Source: a virus
Direction: 5' to 3' (one strand)
IMG/VR virus record: IMGVR_UViG_3300031857_001338
Location: 1 to 24,299 of that record
DNA length: 24,299 bases
Of this stretch, positions 14,789 to 21,947 are shown piece after piece. Position numbers and translations under genes: made by a program. How positions within the stretch are numbered: position 1 is the first letter of the stretch; the number at the start of each line of letters is the position of its first letter. The notes below the pieces were generated by a model, which searched no databases, was not told where the DNA came from, and saw nothing but the letters and a program-made list of their open reading frames with translations.

Positions 14789-14791
14789 AGT

Positions 14792-14827
14792 AGTCTCCTA
14801 TTCGCTTATTTATACGAACAGGAGACT
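14792..14827 (-). promoter_or_regulatory. Late promoter inside an SD-sequestering hairpin
   Basis: On the minus strand AGTCTCCTGTTCG (14827-14815), loop TATAAATAAG (14814-14805) and CGAATAGGAGACT (14804-14792) form a 13-bp stem with one G-U pair. The loop contains the exact T4 late -10 TATAAATA (14814-14807) and the 3' arm contains the Shine-Dalgarno AGGAGA of the fibre gene. Read-through RNA from the early operon would hide the Shine-Dalgarno. RNA started at the late promoter begins within or after the loop and cannot form the stem. This is the arrangement known for T4 genes such as e and soc. Confidence 0.8.
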
Positions 14828-14832
14828 TAGCA

Positions 14833-15006
14833 TTAACCTTTGAGTAGTTGCTGACCTTCGGTACGCAAGTCTTCTTCAAATTCCTGCATGTTCAGTCTGG
14901 CTAGTTCTGAACGCAGACTTTCTAGTTGAACCTTGTCAACGTTAGACTCAGCAATCTTGTCTTCAAGTTCACGTATGCGTTTTCTGATTTGTTCTTTATA
15001 CGACAT
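14833..15006 (-). CDS. Small coiled-coil protein
   Basis: 57 residues from ATG 15006 (AGGA nine bases upstream). It starts MSYKEQIRKRIRELEDKIAE and continues with heptad-like Leu spacing (VQLESLRSELARLNMQEF), so a coiled coil or helical hairpin is expected. No family recognised. It overlaps the preceding small gene by eleven bases and is the last gene of the long early operon, ending just before the fibre-operon hairpin. Confidence 0.65.
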   Translation of the reverse strand: MSYKEQIRKRIRELEDKIAESNVDKVQLESLRSELARLNMQEFEEDLRTEGQQLLKG

Positions 15007-15148
15007 AATCTTTTTCCTGCTTGAGTAAGCGGTACAGAGACTTGTCATGATGCTTCTGATTCTTCATTTGTTGACTCTCATACTGCTCACGGTTTTTGTG
15101 AAATTTGGTTTTCTTCGGTTTTTGAAATTTCTTACCGCCAGACAACAT
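14996..15148 (-). CDS. Small very basic protein
   Basis: 50 residues from the ATG at 15148 with AGGAG at good spacing; about a third are Lys, Arg or His (MLSGGKKFQKPKKTKFHKNR). It could bind nucleic acid or the ribosome, but nothing specific is recognised. An AATAAATA box overlaps the start codon region, too close to serve this gene. It follows clpP by eleven bases. Confidence 0.6.
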   Translation of the reverse strand: MLSGGKKFQKPKKTKFHKNREQYESQQMKNQKHHDKSLYRLLKQEKDYVV

Positions 15149-15159
15149 ATTTATTGCTC

Positions 15160-15702
15160 CTAAAAGATAATATCTGCAATACCATACTCTACCAACTCTT
15201 CTGCGGTCAGCCAAACATCGGTTGGTCGCAGAAACTTGGATTTCACATCTTTGACCGACAGTTTGGAACGGTCGGAAAGAATCTTTGCCATCTTGTGATG
15301 ATACCGATCACACTCTTTGGCATAAGCCCGCATATCATGATACTTGCCACCCATTTCGTCATTAAATTGATGAATCATGATTGTCGTGTTTTTACCTACT
15401 GCACGATAACCTTTTTCACCAGCAGCAAATATCACAAATGCGGCACTCATCAAATTTCCATACGCTAGTGTGCGAACAGGTAAGCCCAGACCCGACATCA
15501 AGTCTGCCAATCCAATCGCATCACCTAGGTTACCGCCCTCTGAGTTAATGTGTAGCGTCAGTGGCTTTTCAATCTTGTTGAATTTTGCATAAAGTAACCA
15601 GCGTGACGCAGCCTCAATGTTTGTCGGCTCAATGCTGCCAGACAAAAAATGGGCATAGTGTTCAAACTGTACTTCCTGTACTTCGTTCTCTTTGTCGCTC
15701 AT
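15160..15702 (-). CDS. clpP: ClpP-like serine protease
   Basis: 180 residues, the usual core length of ClpP without a long propeptide. The catalytic triad is visible: Ser86 in YGNLMSAAFVIFAAG, His111 in TIMIHQF, and Asp162 in RPTDVWLTAEELVEYGIAD. The Ser-His spacing of 25 equals that of bacterial ClpP. LTLHINSEGGNLGDAIGLAD is the substrate-strand region. The protein should form heptameric rings and depend on a ClpX or ClpA ATPase, which would have to be the host's since none is in the window. T4-like phages use gp21 as prohead protease, so here ClpP more likely alters host or phage protein turnover. The tmRNA tag in this window ends in LAA, the ClpX signal. Overlaps galE by 41 bases. Confidence 0.9.
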   Translation of the reverse strand: MSDKENEVQEVQFEHYAHFLSGSIEPTNIEAASRWLLYAKFNKIEKPLTLHINSEGGNLGDAIGLADLMSGLGLPVRTLAYGNLMSAAFVIFAAGEKGYRAVGKNTTIMIHQFNDEMGGKYHDMRAYAKECDRYHHKMAKILSDRSKLSVKDVKSKFLRPTDVWLTAEELVEYGIADIIF

Positions 15703-16636
15703 ACCAATTATACGCCGTTCTCAAAATGGATTTTAAATCGTGCTTGGGTTTGAAATTAAGATGTTCTTTGGCGGCATCAGAGTTGGCGACTAACCTTCGT
15801 GGGTCACCTTCTCTTCGTTTACCGATTTTGTATTGAATTGGAACGTTTAGTTCCTGTTTAGCAGCATCAATCACTTGTAGTACAGTATATCCTTTACCAG
15901 TGCCTAGATTGAAAAGACTAGGTTGATTGTTTCCTTTTTTCTGTAAATATTCGTCAGCCAGTAGATGCGCCTCTGCAACATCAGACACATGAACATAATC
16001 ACGAATGCAAGTACCATCTACTGTTTGATAATCATTTCCGTATACGATGAACTCTTCGTTATTTAGACTTTTGAACATCAGCGGAATCAAATGTGTTTCT
16101 GGATGATGATCTTCACCCATCTCACCATCAGGATCAGCACCCGCTAAATTGAAGAAACGGAAAATAATAGAATTCACTTTTGCATCACGAATCGCACACT
16201 CAGCCGCATACTTGCTGTTAGCATACGGATTGTTGTTATCTATTTCTGATTTCTCAGAGAGGCTGGTAAACTGAGAACGATAAACGCCGGCAGTAGAAGA
16301 ATAAACAATATTACTAACATCAAATTTTCTCATTGTGTTAAGTAGGTTGCATGTGCCACCCACATTGATGTCCCAAAACTCTTCGGGGTGTAAAACTGAC
16401 TCACCAACTTCAATACGACCTGCCAAATGAAATACAATATGTGGTGGCCAGTTTGTAAACACTCTTGATAGGTCTTGATATGACCGAGTATCACCAGGAT
16501 GATAGACATCCCAGTACAAATCATTCTGTGGTGTTTTTATATCAAAACAAACTGTGTAGTAACCTGCTTTTTTAAGTGCCTTGCCTAAGTGTGAGCCAAG
16601 ATAACCTGACCCACCAGTTACCAACGCTGTTCTCAT
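15662..16636 (-). CDS. galE: UDP-glucose 4-epimerase-like NAD-dependent epimerase
   Basis: 324 residues, extended short-chain dehydrogenase/reductase family. The NAD site is VTGGSGYLGSHL (Gly8, Gly11, Gly14); the catalytic Ser/Thr lie in VYSSTAGVY (113-119) and the Tyr-Lys pair in NPYANSKYAAE (Tyr138, Lys142). FFNLAGADPDGEMGEDH and GTCIRDYVHVSDVAEAH are GalE signatures, making UDP-glucose/UDP-galactose or a GlcNAc/GalNAc pair the likely substrates. It follows the RmlC-like gene by an ATGA overlap and extends 41 bases into clpP. With its neighbours it suggests synthesis of a nucleotide sugar for a phage-directed glycan. Confidence 0.88.
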   Translation of the reverse strand: MRTALVTGGSGYLGSHLGKALKKAGYYTVCFDIKTPQNDLYWDVYHPGDTRSYQDLSRVFTNWPPHIVFHLAGRIEVGESVLHPEEFWDINVGGTCNLLNTMRKFDVSNIVYSSTAGVYRSQFTSLSEKSEIDNNNPYANSKYAAECAIRDAKVNSIIFRFFNLAGADPDGEMGEDHHPETHLIPLMFKSLNNEEFIVYGNDYQTVDGTCIRDYVHVSDVAEAHLLADEYLQKKGNNQPSLFNLGTGKGYTVLQVIDAAKQELNVPIQYKIGKRREGDPRRLVANSDAAKEHLNFKPKHDLKSILRTAYNWYERQRERSTGSTV

Positions 16637-17124
16637 CTATCTCTTTCCGATAAAATAGGATTTTTAATTGGCCAGTAAATATTAAATCTGTCGTCGTTCC
16701 ACTTCACGGTGTATTGTGAAGCACGGTCATAGTATTGATCAAGTTTGTAGTTGAACACACAATGATCAGACATCACCAAATGTGCATTTCCATGATTTGG
16801 TGGTACTAATACTTGATAGCCATTTCTATCAGACAATGTAAACTCTTGCCACTGACCATACTGATCAGAATCTTCATCAAGGTTTAGAACAACAAAATAA
16901 ATTGTACCATGTAAACAAGAAATCAATTTTGTTGTACGGTCATCACCATGAATGCCACGTAAGGTATGACGGCGTGATGTAGATACACTATCAAGAATAA
17001 AATTTACACCTAACTGTGCGTAATTATCTTTGTGCCATGTTTCAATGTTCGTACCACGATAATCTTCATGCACAGTTGGCTTGATGAGTTTTACACCTTT
17101 GAGATTCGTATCTTCAACTATCAT
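16633..17124 (-). CDS. RmlC-like sugar 3,5-epimerase (cupin)
   Basis: 163 residues from the ATG at 17124, which overlaps the glycosyltransferase stop as TGATG. RmlC-type features: an N-terminal GVKLIKPTVHEDYRG, RHTLRGIHGDD with the putative base His59, KLISCLHGTIYFVVLNLD, VLVPPNHGNAHLVMSD and NYKLDQYYD with Tyr126. These match dTDP-4-dehydrorhamnose 3,5-epimerase and related nucleotide-sugar epimerases. The exact sugar is unknown: no RmlA, RmlB or RmlD lies in the window, so it may act on a host-made 4-keto sugar. Confidence 0.82.
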   Translation of the reverse strand: MIVEDTNLKGVKLIKPTVHEDYRGTNIETWHKDNYAQLGVNFILDSVSTSRRHTLRGIHGDDRTTKLISCLHGTIYFVVLNLDEDSDQYGQWQEFTLSDRNGYQVLVPPNHGNAHLVMSDHCVFNYKLDQYYDRASQYTVKWNDDRFNIYWPIKNPILSERDR

Positions 17125-17879
17125 CAGCCACTCACAATTGTTATACCTGGTCCTACAATATATTCTTCTTTGAATGTTTTCTTCCAAGGAAAGCCATTCG
17201 GATAATTCTTTTCGTTTTCAGCGTTGCCCTTTTCAAAGAACTCAGCATTGACAGAATTTGGATTGCCGTCTAAACGATAGCACAATGAATATTCTCTTGA
17301 GCATGAATAGTTTGGAAAGTATTGTTTGAGTGCATTGAAGAATTGTCTATCAGCACCCCACTGACCATACCACGCTGCACCAAGTTTTCGTGCAATATCA
17401 ATCTTCACCATGTACGATGAAGTGTCGATATGAAATGCATCTTTGTTGAAATAGATTGGCCATTGACCCAGTGATTCGCAATTATCTTCAGCAACAAAAT
17501 TACCTTCTTTATCAACTATCTTTCTGAGTGAGTATGCCCAATCAACACCCTTTTTGATTCTCTCAACAAGTTTCTCAACATGATTAGGCTCAAACCAATT
17601 GTCTTCGTCAAGATAACATATAACATCAGCATTGACAAGATAACCACATGCTGCATATACACGATGACCGTACCAACCTTTGCCGATATTTTCTTGCAAA
17701 CGGATTGTTTTGACTTTTGATGCGCCTTGGAGTTGATTCCAGATTTTGTCGCCATGCTCTTCCTCACCATCAAGAAAAACATAATGTGTCACATCGTCGT
17801 ATGTTTGTGCTTCGACAGATTCAACACACTGTCTAAGTGTTTTTGCTCCGATTGTTGGTGTTACGACTGCTACTTTCAT
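17124..17879 (-). CDS. Family 2 glycosyltransferase
   Basis: 251 residues. The GT-A fold is shown by the start MKVAVVTPTIGAKTLRQCVE, the VFLDGEEEHGD strand, and the nucleotide/metal motif ICYLDEDNWFEPNH (Asp91-Asp93). No membrane segment, so a cytosolic enzyme. Substrate unknown. It sits between a cytidylyltransferase and two epimerases, suggesting one pathway that makes and transfers a sugar, either to the phage particle, to phage DNA or to host surface glycans. The first 47 bases overlap the 48-residue gene upstream in another frame. AAAGGTGAAA gives its Shine-Dalgarno. Confidence 0.85.
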   Translation of the reverse strand: MKVAVVTPTIGAKTLRQCVESVEAQTYDDVTHYVFLDGEEEHGDKIWNQLQGASKVKTIRLQENIGKGWYGHRVYAACGYLVNADVICYLDEDNWFEPNHVEKLVERIKKGVDWAYSLRKIVDKEGNFVAEDNCESLGQWPIYFNKDAFHIDTSSYMVKIDIARKLGAAWYGQWGADRQFFNALKQYFPNYSCSREYSLCYRLDGNPNSVNAEFFEKGNAENEKNYPNGFPWKKTFKEEYIVGPGITIVSG

Positions 17880-17979
17880 TTTTCACCTTTTTACCAAAAA
17901 TTTTATCCCAGTTATCGTTAAATTTTTCACGTGGTATTTCAATTGGTCTAGGTTTAGAACCTTTTCCACCGTCACTCAT
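17833..17979 (-). CDS. Tiny conserved phage protein (MSDGGKGS type)
   Basis: 48 residues: MSDGGKGSKPRPIEIPREKF, then NDNWDKIFGKK and a polar tail. The pattern M(S/x)(D/G)GKGSxxRP...(F/Y)xxNWDxIF(G/R)K is a very common tiny protein across unrelated phages, function unknown. Start at 17979 has GAGGAG in optimal position and overlaps the cytidylyltransferase end by eight bases. The last 47 bases overlap the glycosyltransferase start. Both the family pattern and the coupling support a real gene despite its size. Confidence 0.75.
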   Translation of the reverse strand: MSDGGKGSKPRPIEIPREKFNDNWDKIFGKKVKNESSSRNTNNRSKNT

Positions 17980-18412
17980 TCCAACTCCTCAATAACCAAG
18001 ATGAAGAATTCTTTTTGTTGCTGCCACCGACACCGTATACAAAGTTGATGCCAGGAACTTCTGCTTCTGCATTATTTGTTTCATTACGATCACCACCATT
18101 TGCAAACCAGATTGAATAGTTTGAAAGTGTAGGTAAAACATTACAATAGTGATCTCTCACACGTTCAAGCAAATCACATGCAGTGCCATCAGAATCATCA
18201 AACTCCCACACTTCATCAACCCAACGAATTGATTCGAGTATGGCTTTGCGTTCACGAATATCCATGAATGGCTTACCCTTTTTACGTGTGAGCCACGCAT
18301 CAGAGTTTACACCCACGATAAGTTTGTCACCTAAACCAGATGCTTCACGCAATAAGGCAAGATGACCCGAATGAATGGGATCAAAGCCACCAGATACCAC
18401 AACAATTTTCAT
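17972..18412 (-). CDS. Cytidylyltransferase-like nucleotidyltransferase
   Basis: 146 residues. GGFDPIHSGHLALLREA carries the HxGH nucleotide-binding motif (His14-His17), VGVNSDAWLTRKKGKPFM and the RER (53-55) are typical of the glycerol-3-phosphate cytidylyltransferase / HldE adenylyltransferase group, and SSSWLLRSW at the C-terminus corresponds to the ISTT-type nucleotide motif. It would activate a phosphorylated sugar or polyol as a CDP or ADP derivative. It starts in an ATGA overlap with the DUF6433-like gene and leads the sugar cluster. Its substrate cannot be read from sequence. Confidence 0.85.
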   Translation of the reverse strand: MKIVVVSGGFDPIHSGHLALLREASGLGDKLIVGVNSDAWLTRKKGKPFMDIRERKAILESIRWVDEVWEFDDSDGTACDLLERVRDHYCNVLPTLSNYSIWFANGGDRNETNNAEAEVPGINFVYGVGGSNKKNSSSWLLRSWNE

Positions 18413-18840
18413 ATCGCTAAATCAGGAAATGCTTCTCTAACTAAATTGGCAGTGAGTTGTTTTACTTTGAATCTTTTCTGTAGAACATCCAATATGATAG
18501 CAGCCTCATCTTTATGTAATGATTCTACCATAACTAGAATTTGTTGTGTAGTCTTTTCTGCGGTGAAACCCGGAGGGCGCATAGGATGATTCTTGATGAA
18601 CCGATACATTTTCGGCATCTGTGTGTCAAGATAAGCATAGTTCAAGCCAGCAGGTTCTTTTGCTGGCCGATATCTATCAGGTAACGCAATATCAAATTCT
18701 ATGGCAGGATTGAATACTAATTGAAGAAAGAAACGAAAACGCTCATCACCTTCACGGCGCAAGAGTTCAATTCGTTCTTGTTTAGTTGTTAGTTTTTCAA
18801 ACTCCTCAAATATTTCGGAGTATAGTTTTTCAGAACTCAT
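18409..18840 (-). CDS. DUF6433-like phage protein
   Basis: 143 residues from the ATG at 18840 (GAGG seven bases upstream), inside the end of the RNase H gene (overlap 11 bases). Layout of the family: an N-terminal helix (YSEIFEEFEKLTTKQERIEL), FRFFLQLVFNPAIEFDIALP, YAYLDTQMPKMYRFI and a C-terminal ESLHKDEAAIILDVLQ...LVREAFPDL. I recall this as DUF6433, found next to replication genes in T4-like phages, function unknown. The linkage to RNase H suggests a replication or nucleic-acid role. Confidence 0.75.
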   Translation of the reverse strand: MSSEKLYSEIFEEFEKLTTKQERIELLRREGDERFRFFLQLVFNPAIEFDIALPDRYRPAKEPAGLNYAYLDTQMPKMYRFIKNHPMRPPGFTAEKTTQQILVMVESLHKDEAAIILDVLQKRFKVKQLTANLVREAFPDLAI

Positions 18841-19678
18841 CAATGACCTCAATTAGATTTTTAAGTTTGTTTGCAATCATGTAATTCATAAAATGCTGTT
18901 TGGTATGACCAGCAGCACTTTCATATGTATCTATAATACTTTTCTGTAGCGGTTCTGGCACTTTGGTCAGATCAATCATCATTTCGTTGCGTTTGTAATT
19001 ACGCAGCATTTCACCCTCACAGAATTCATCTGGCGATTGATTTAGCCAGTTGATGATTTTGGCTTCAGTGATCGGCTTCTGTCGTACACCGTTGACGATA
19101 CTGTCATCAGCAGACAGAATATTAGGTATACCATCACCCTTATCACCACGAATGATCATTTGCTTTAGTTGCACTGCCGGTAGAGGTTCTTTGATGAACT
19201 TTTTCAGTATCGGCGAATACTGTTCAACATTGTCAAACTTCTGCAATTGTGCAAAGTCTTTATCGGAAGATAGAATCATCACCTTCTGGTGTGCAGAATA
19301 TCGTATCGTCAGTGTGGCGATAATATCATCAGCCTCAGCAGTATCAACATCAACTACTTTGTACGGTGAATGTTCTTTCAGTTCTTCTTTGATTTTATGC
19401 AGGCATTCAAAGATAGAATTCCAATCGTGACCAGAAGCATCACGTGTTTTCTTACGACCTGCTTTGTATTGTGGAAAAAACTCACGGCGCCAGTAATTAC
19501 GATTGTCACAAGCAATCACAACTTCGGGACCGTGCGTGGCTTTAAACTTTTTGACATATGTACGAATCACATTCAATATCATATGTCGCACCAATGCCTC
19601 TTCAACCGGTTTCTTAGATGAACCGATTTGTTCCATCAATGAAGAGATGGCTACTTGATTGTAGTCAAAGATTATCAT
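18830..19678 (-). CDS. rnh: T4-type RNase H (FEN-family 5'-3' nuclease)
   Basis: 282 residues. Conserved acidic metal ligands: Asp5, Asp58 in VIACDN, AEADD (114-118), Asp139 and Asp141 in LSSDKDF, and Asp179 and Asp182 in RGDKGDGIPNI (the H3TH region). FFPQYKAGRKKTR is the bridge-region motif. This enzyme removes RNA primers from Okazaki fragments during phage replication. In T4 rnh stands in the same transcription direction ahead of dsbA, 33 and 59; here 33 and 59 lie some 18 kb downstream, so the neighbourhood was expanded or rearranged. Starts in an ATGA overlap with a 33-residue peptide gene. Confidence 0.92.
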   Translation of the reverse strand: MIIFDYNQVAISSLMEQIGSSKKPVEEALVRHMILNVIRTYVKKFKATHGPEVVIACDNRNYWRREFFPQYKAGRKKTRDASGHDWNSIFECLHKIKEELKEHSPYKVVDVDTAEADDIIATLTIRYSAHQKVMILSSDKDFAQLQKFDNVEQYSPILKKFIKEPLPAVQLKQMIIRGDKGDGIPNILSADDSIVNGVRQKPITEAKIINWLNQSPDEFCEGEMLRNYKRNEMMIDLTKVPEPLQKSIIDTYESAAGHTKQHFMNYMIANKLKNLIEVIDEF

Positions 19679-19776
19679 TTTACATGTTGTCCTAGAATTA
19701 CACCCTTGAAAAGAAACAAGAATGCAATTCGTAAATGGAATTTAAATTTGCGGTAATAATAGCCACGCATTGTCAT
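19675..19776 (-). CDS. 33-residue coupled peptide between two replication-region genes
   Basis: Starts with ATG at 19776 (a second in-frame ATG at 19770) and reads MTMRGYYYRKFKFHLRIAFL, then FLFKGVILGQHVK. It is very basic and aromatic with a hydrophobic centre, so a membrane-associated peptide is possible. It fills the gap exactly: its ATG overlaps the stop of the 355-residue gene (ATGA), and its TGA overlaps the ATG of rnh (ATGA). That double coupling is the main evidence. It is too short for most gene finders. Confidence 0.6.
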   Translation of the reverse strand: MTMRGYYYRKFKFHLRIAFLFLFKGVILGQHVK

Positions 19777-20840
19777 TTTACAGTTCTCAGTAGTATTGTA
19801 TCATTGTTTATACGACCTGTCAATGCACTTTCAACGGCACGAATGTCGTTCAATATATTACGCAACGCAACTTTGCCACCTTTCAATACTTCAGATATTG
19901 TTACATTTGGTTTGCGTAACTTTTTGCTTACCGATTTACTTTCGGCAAAGTTTTGTATCGATGAGCCTTTTACATTTAAACCAGCAGCATCAGCGGCCTG
20001 ATATACACCAAGTTTTCGTGTTTTGATATTATACACCCACAATGATGATGCACCGATGATTGTCTTAGGATCAATCGATACGAGTTTCAATTCGGCAAAA
20101 TCTTTTGCGTAGTTCATTTTGGCAATCAACTGATCTGCCGACTTTGCCTTGCGTTTGCGTGGCTTACGGGTTTTTACCGCTTCACCAGCCAGTTTCATAC
20201 CATCAACAATTACTTGATCACAGTATGCTATCAACTTTTTAAGTTGTGTTTTTGTAAAGTTGGAATATGCTTCTTTGATATCAATATCAGTTGTTGTCAA
20301 AACATCATCGTACTCTGCACGGCGTGTTTTAAAATGATCAATTACAAATTTTGTATGTGCATTTTTGACATCCATGCCGGTCATTGTTGCATAAGGTGAA
20401 ACATTTGCTTTGAATTCAGATGTTATCAATTCGTCAATCTGACCTTCTAATTCACCGATGCAATCACTTGCTTTTCTTTTAATATGATCTTGAATTGAAA
20501 CAACAGCAGCAGTTGCTTTTTTAGCAACAGGTGTTTCTTCTTGCAACTTCTTGATTATGTCATTGAACCAGGTAGCATTAGAATCGCTCAGAACGCCGCC
20601 TAGACTCACGATTCGACAAACGAATCCAAATGTACTGGGCTGTGATTTAAGACCGTCAGGCGCTTGGCTTTTGAGTTTCTTTTTGAAGTATTCGATAGCA
20701 TATTTTGTTGCATCTTTGCTATCACGATTTTGAGCATACCAGCTCAGGGCTTGGGTTAGTTGCGTTTGTGACAACTCACCCGCAAACTTGGGTTCTTTGT
20801 TATTTGATAATATTGCTTTAATGTCAATTGACCTATTCAT
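19773..20840 (-). CDS. 355-residue phage protein, first gene of the long early operon
   Basis: Function not recognised; homologues exist in T4-like phages of aquatic bacteria as far as I recall. The N-terminal 120 residues are helical. A strongly basic patch lies at residues 224-234 (TRKPRKRKAKS). The C-terminal third (LWVYNIKTRKLGVYQAADAA, SSIQNFAESKSVSKKLRKP) looks like a compact alpha/beta domain that could bind nucleic acid. Lys-rich composition fits such a role. GAGGA precedes the ATG at 20840, and an extended -10 promoter stands 35 bases upstream, so it is an immediate-early gene. Confidence 0.75.
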   Translation of the reverse strand: MNRSIDIKAILSNNKEPKFAGELSQTQLTQALSWYAQNRDSKDATKYAIEYFKKKLKSQAPDGLKSQPSTFGFVCRIVSLGGVLSDSNATWFNDIIKKLQEETPVAKKATAAVVSIQDHIKRKASDCIGELEGQIDELITSEFKANVSPYATMTGMDVKNAHTKFVIDHFKTRRAEYDDVLTTTDIDIKEAYSNFTKTQLKKLIAYCDQVIVDGMKLAGEAVKTRKPRKRKAKSADQLIAKMNYAKDFAELKLVSIDPKTIIGASSLWVYNIKTRKLGVYQAADAAGLNVKGSSIQNFAESKSVSKKLRKPNVTISEVLKGGKVALRNILNDIRAVESALTGRINNDTILLRTVK

Positions 20841-20874
20841 AACGTCCTCAGACTCTATTTATTCGACAAATTAC

Positions 20875-20904
20875 ATTATAGCATAAATAGACGGTGATTG
20901 TCAA
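20875..20904 (-). promoter_or_regulatory. Extended -10 sigma70 promoter of the long early operon
   Basis: TTGACA (20904-20899), 18-base spacer ending TGC, TATAAT (20880-20875): perfect hexamers plus an extended -10 TG. It directs the 355-residue gene and, by close packing, probably all genes to 14833. AATAAATA (20863-20856), one base from the late consensus, lies just downstream and might give a second late start. Confidence 0.88.
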
Positions 20905-20961
20905 GATTGTCTTTTTTGAATCAAATAATGTTTCTTCTAAGAAAGGTTACGAAAAAGACAA

Positions 20962-21756
20962 ATGGATCCGTTTACGCTCTTTGCTTTGGCAAATGGGGCA
21001 GTTCAAGCGGTAAAAAAAGGTTGTGAGTTATACAAAGAAATTGCCGGTGTTGCTGGTGATGTAAAAGGTGTTTTATCGGATTTAGAGTCGCAATTCAATT
21101 CTCGTCATAAAGACAAGCCGCCTACTATTGCTGAGAAAAATCAGTACATAGAAGAAAAAAATCGCATACTTGAATTAAGTAAGAAACAACCCAACGATAT
21201 CTATACTCAGATAGGGGAAGAGTTGGGCGTTTACTTTGAAAACTATGCCAAGTGTTCGGCTATCTTTGAAGAAGAAGAAAAGCACTCTCAAGAAGTTTAT
21301 ACTGGCGAAACAAGTCTAGGTAAAAGAGCATTACAGCGTGTTCTTATGCAAAGTCGCTTAACTGCGATGGAAGCAGAACTTCGTGAACTCATGGTTTACA
21401 ATTGTCCACCTGAATTGGGTGATTTGTACACACGTGTGTACGCCATGATGGAGAAAATGAAAAAAGAGCAGTCAGTTGCATGGGCAAAGAAAAGAGAAGC
21501 CGACAGAATCGCTGCTATCAAAAGACATAAGAGAATTCAGCATATAAAATGCAACGCATGGAAATATGGCATTGCAACAGTTTTCATTCTTTATTTGATT
21601 TTATTAGTATGGTCAGTATTACAAATACGTATCATGGAAAAACCCGAACTTGGTAGTTGTCTGATACCAAAAGGTCAATGGCCATACAAACAATATAGCA
21701 ATTTAAAATGGGTTGACTGTGAGGTTCCTGATTACCAAGACGATGCTAAAAATTGA
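20962..21756 (+). CDS. Phage protein with C-terminal membrane segment, plus strand
   Basis: 264 residues. N-terminal MDPFTLFALANGAVQAVKKG and GVAGDVKGVLSDLESQFN, a long charged helical body including LGKRALQRVLMQSRLTAMEA and LRELMVYNCPPELGDLYTR, and one membrane span at about residues 202-222 (YGIATVFILYLILLVWSVLQ). The N-terminal and GKRALQR...ELRELMVY features recur in a phage family sometimes listed as tail-associated; function is not established. It is one of only two plus-strand genes, divergent from the early operon. The Shine-Dalgarno is weak. CATAAATA at 20881-20888 might be a late promoter. Confidence 0.75.
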   Translation: MDPFTLFALANGAVQAVKKGCELYKEIAGVAGDVKGVLSDLESQFNSRHKDKPPTIAEKNQYIEEKNRILELSKKQPNDIYTQIGEELGVYFENYAKCSAIFEEEEKHSQEVYTGETSLGKRALQRVLMQSRLTAMEAELRELMVYNCPPELGDLYTRVYAMMEKMKKEQSVAWAKKREADRIAAIKRHKRIQHIKCNAWKYGIATVFILYLILLVWSVLQIRIMEKPELGSCLIPKGQWPYKQYSNLKWVDCEVPDYQDDAKN

Positions 21757-21931
21757 GTTCTTAGACAATGAACTTTTTTACTATGTTTTCACAAACGTAG
21801 GTAATAATTTAATTCTTGTCACACGTGATGGTATGTTAGCCACTCAAGTGAATGCTGCATTGAAAAATAAAAGGAATGATGCCGATTACAGATTGGCGCT
21901 GATGAACAAAAAAGGAAAAGCGGCTTGGTAG
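21743..21931 (+). CDS. Small protein downstream of the plus-strand membrane protein
   Basis: 62 residues from the ATG at 21743 (MLKIEFLDNELFYYVFTNVG), overlapping the previous gene by 14 bases. Beta-rich N-terminus and basic C-terminus (KNKRNDADYRLALMNKKGK). Not recognised. Its stop codon TAG lies at the loop/stem border of the terminator that follows. A longer reading from 21713 exists but the overlap would then be larger. Confidence 0.6.
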   Translation: MLKIEFLDNELFYYVFTNVGNNLILVTRDGMLATQVNAALKNKRNDADYRLALMNKKGKAAW

Positions 21932-21942
21932 CCGCTTTTTTT
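21916..21942. terminator. Bidirectional intrinsic terminator
   Basis: AAAAGCGGCT-TGGT-AGCCGCTTTT gives a 10-bp stem followed by further T on the plus strand. Read on the minus strand the same stem is followed by CCTTTTTTG. It separates the convergent plus-strand pair from the rubrerythrin-pqqA unit and can stop transcription from both sides. Confidence 0.88.
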
Positions 21943-21947
21943 ACTGA

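Noticed and set aside
19050-19430. 126-codon plus-strand open frame opposite RNase H
   Set aside because: RNase H has all catalytic residues on the other strand; the antisense protein shows only shadow composition (Ser/Ile/Cys-rich).
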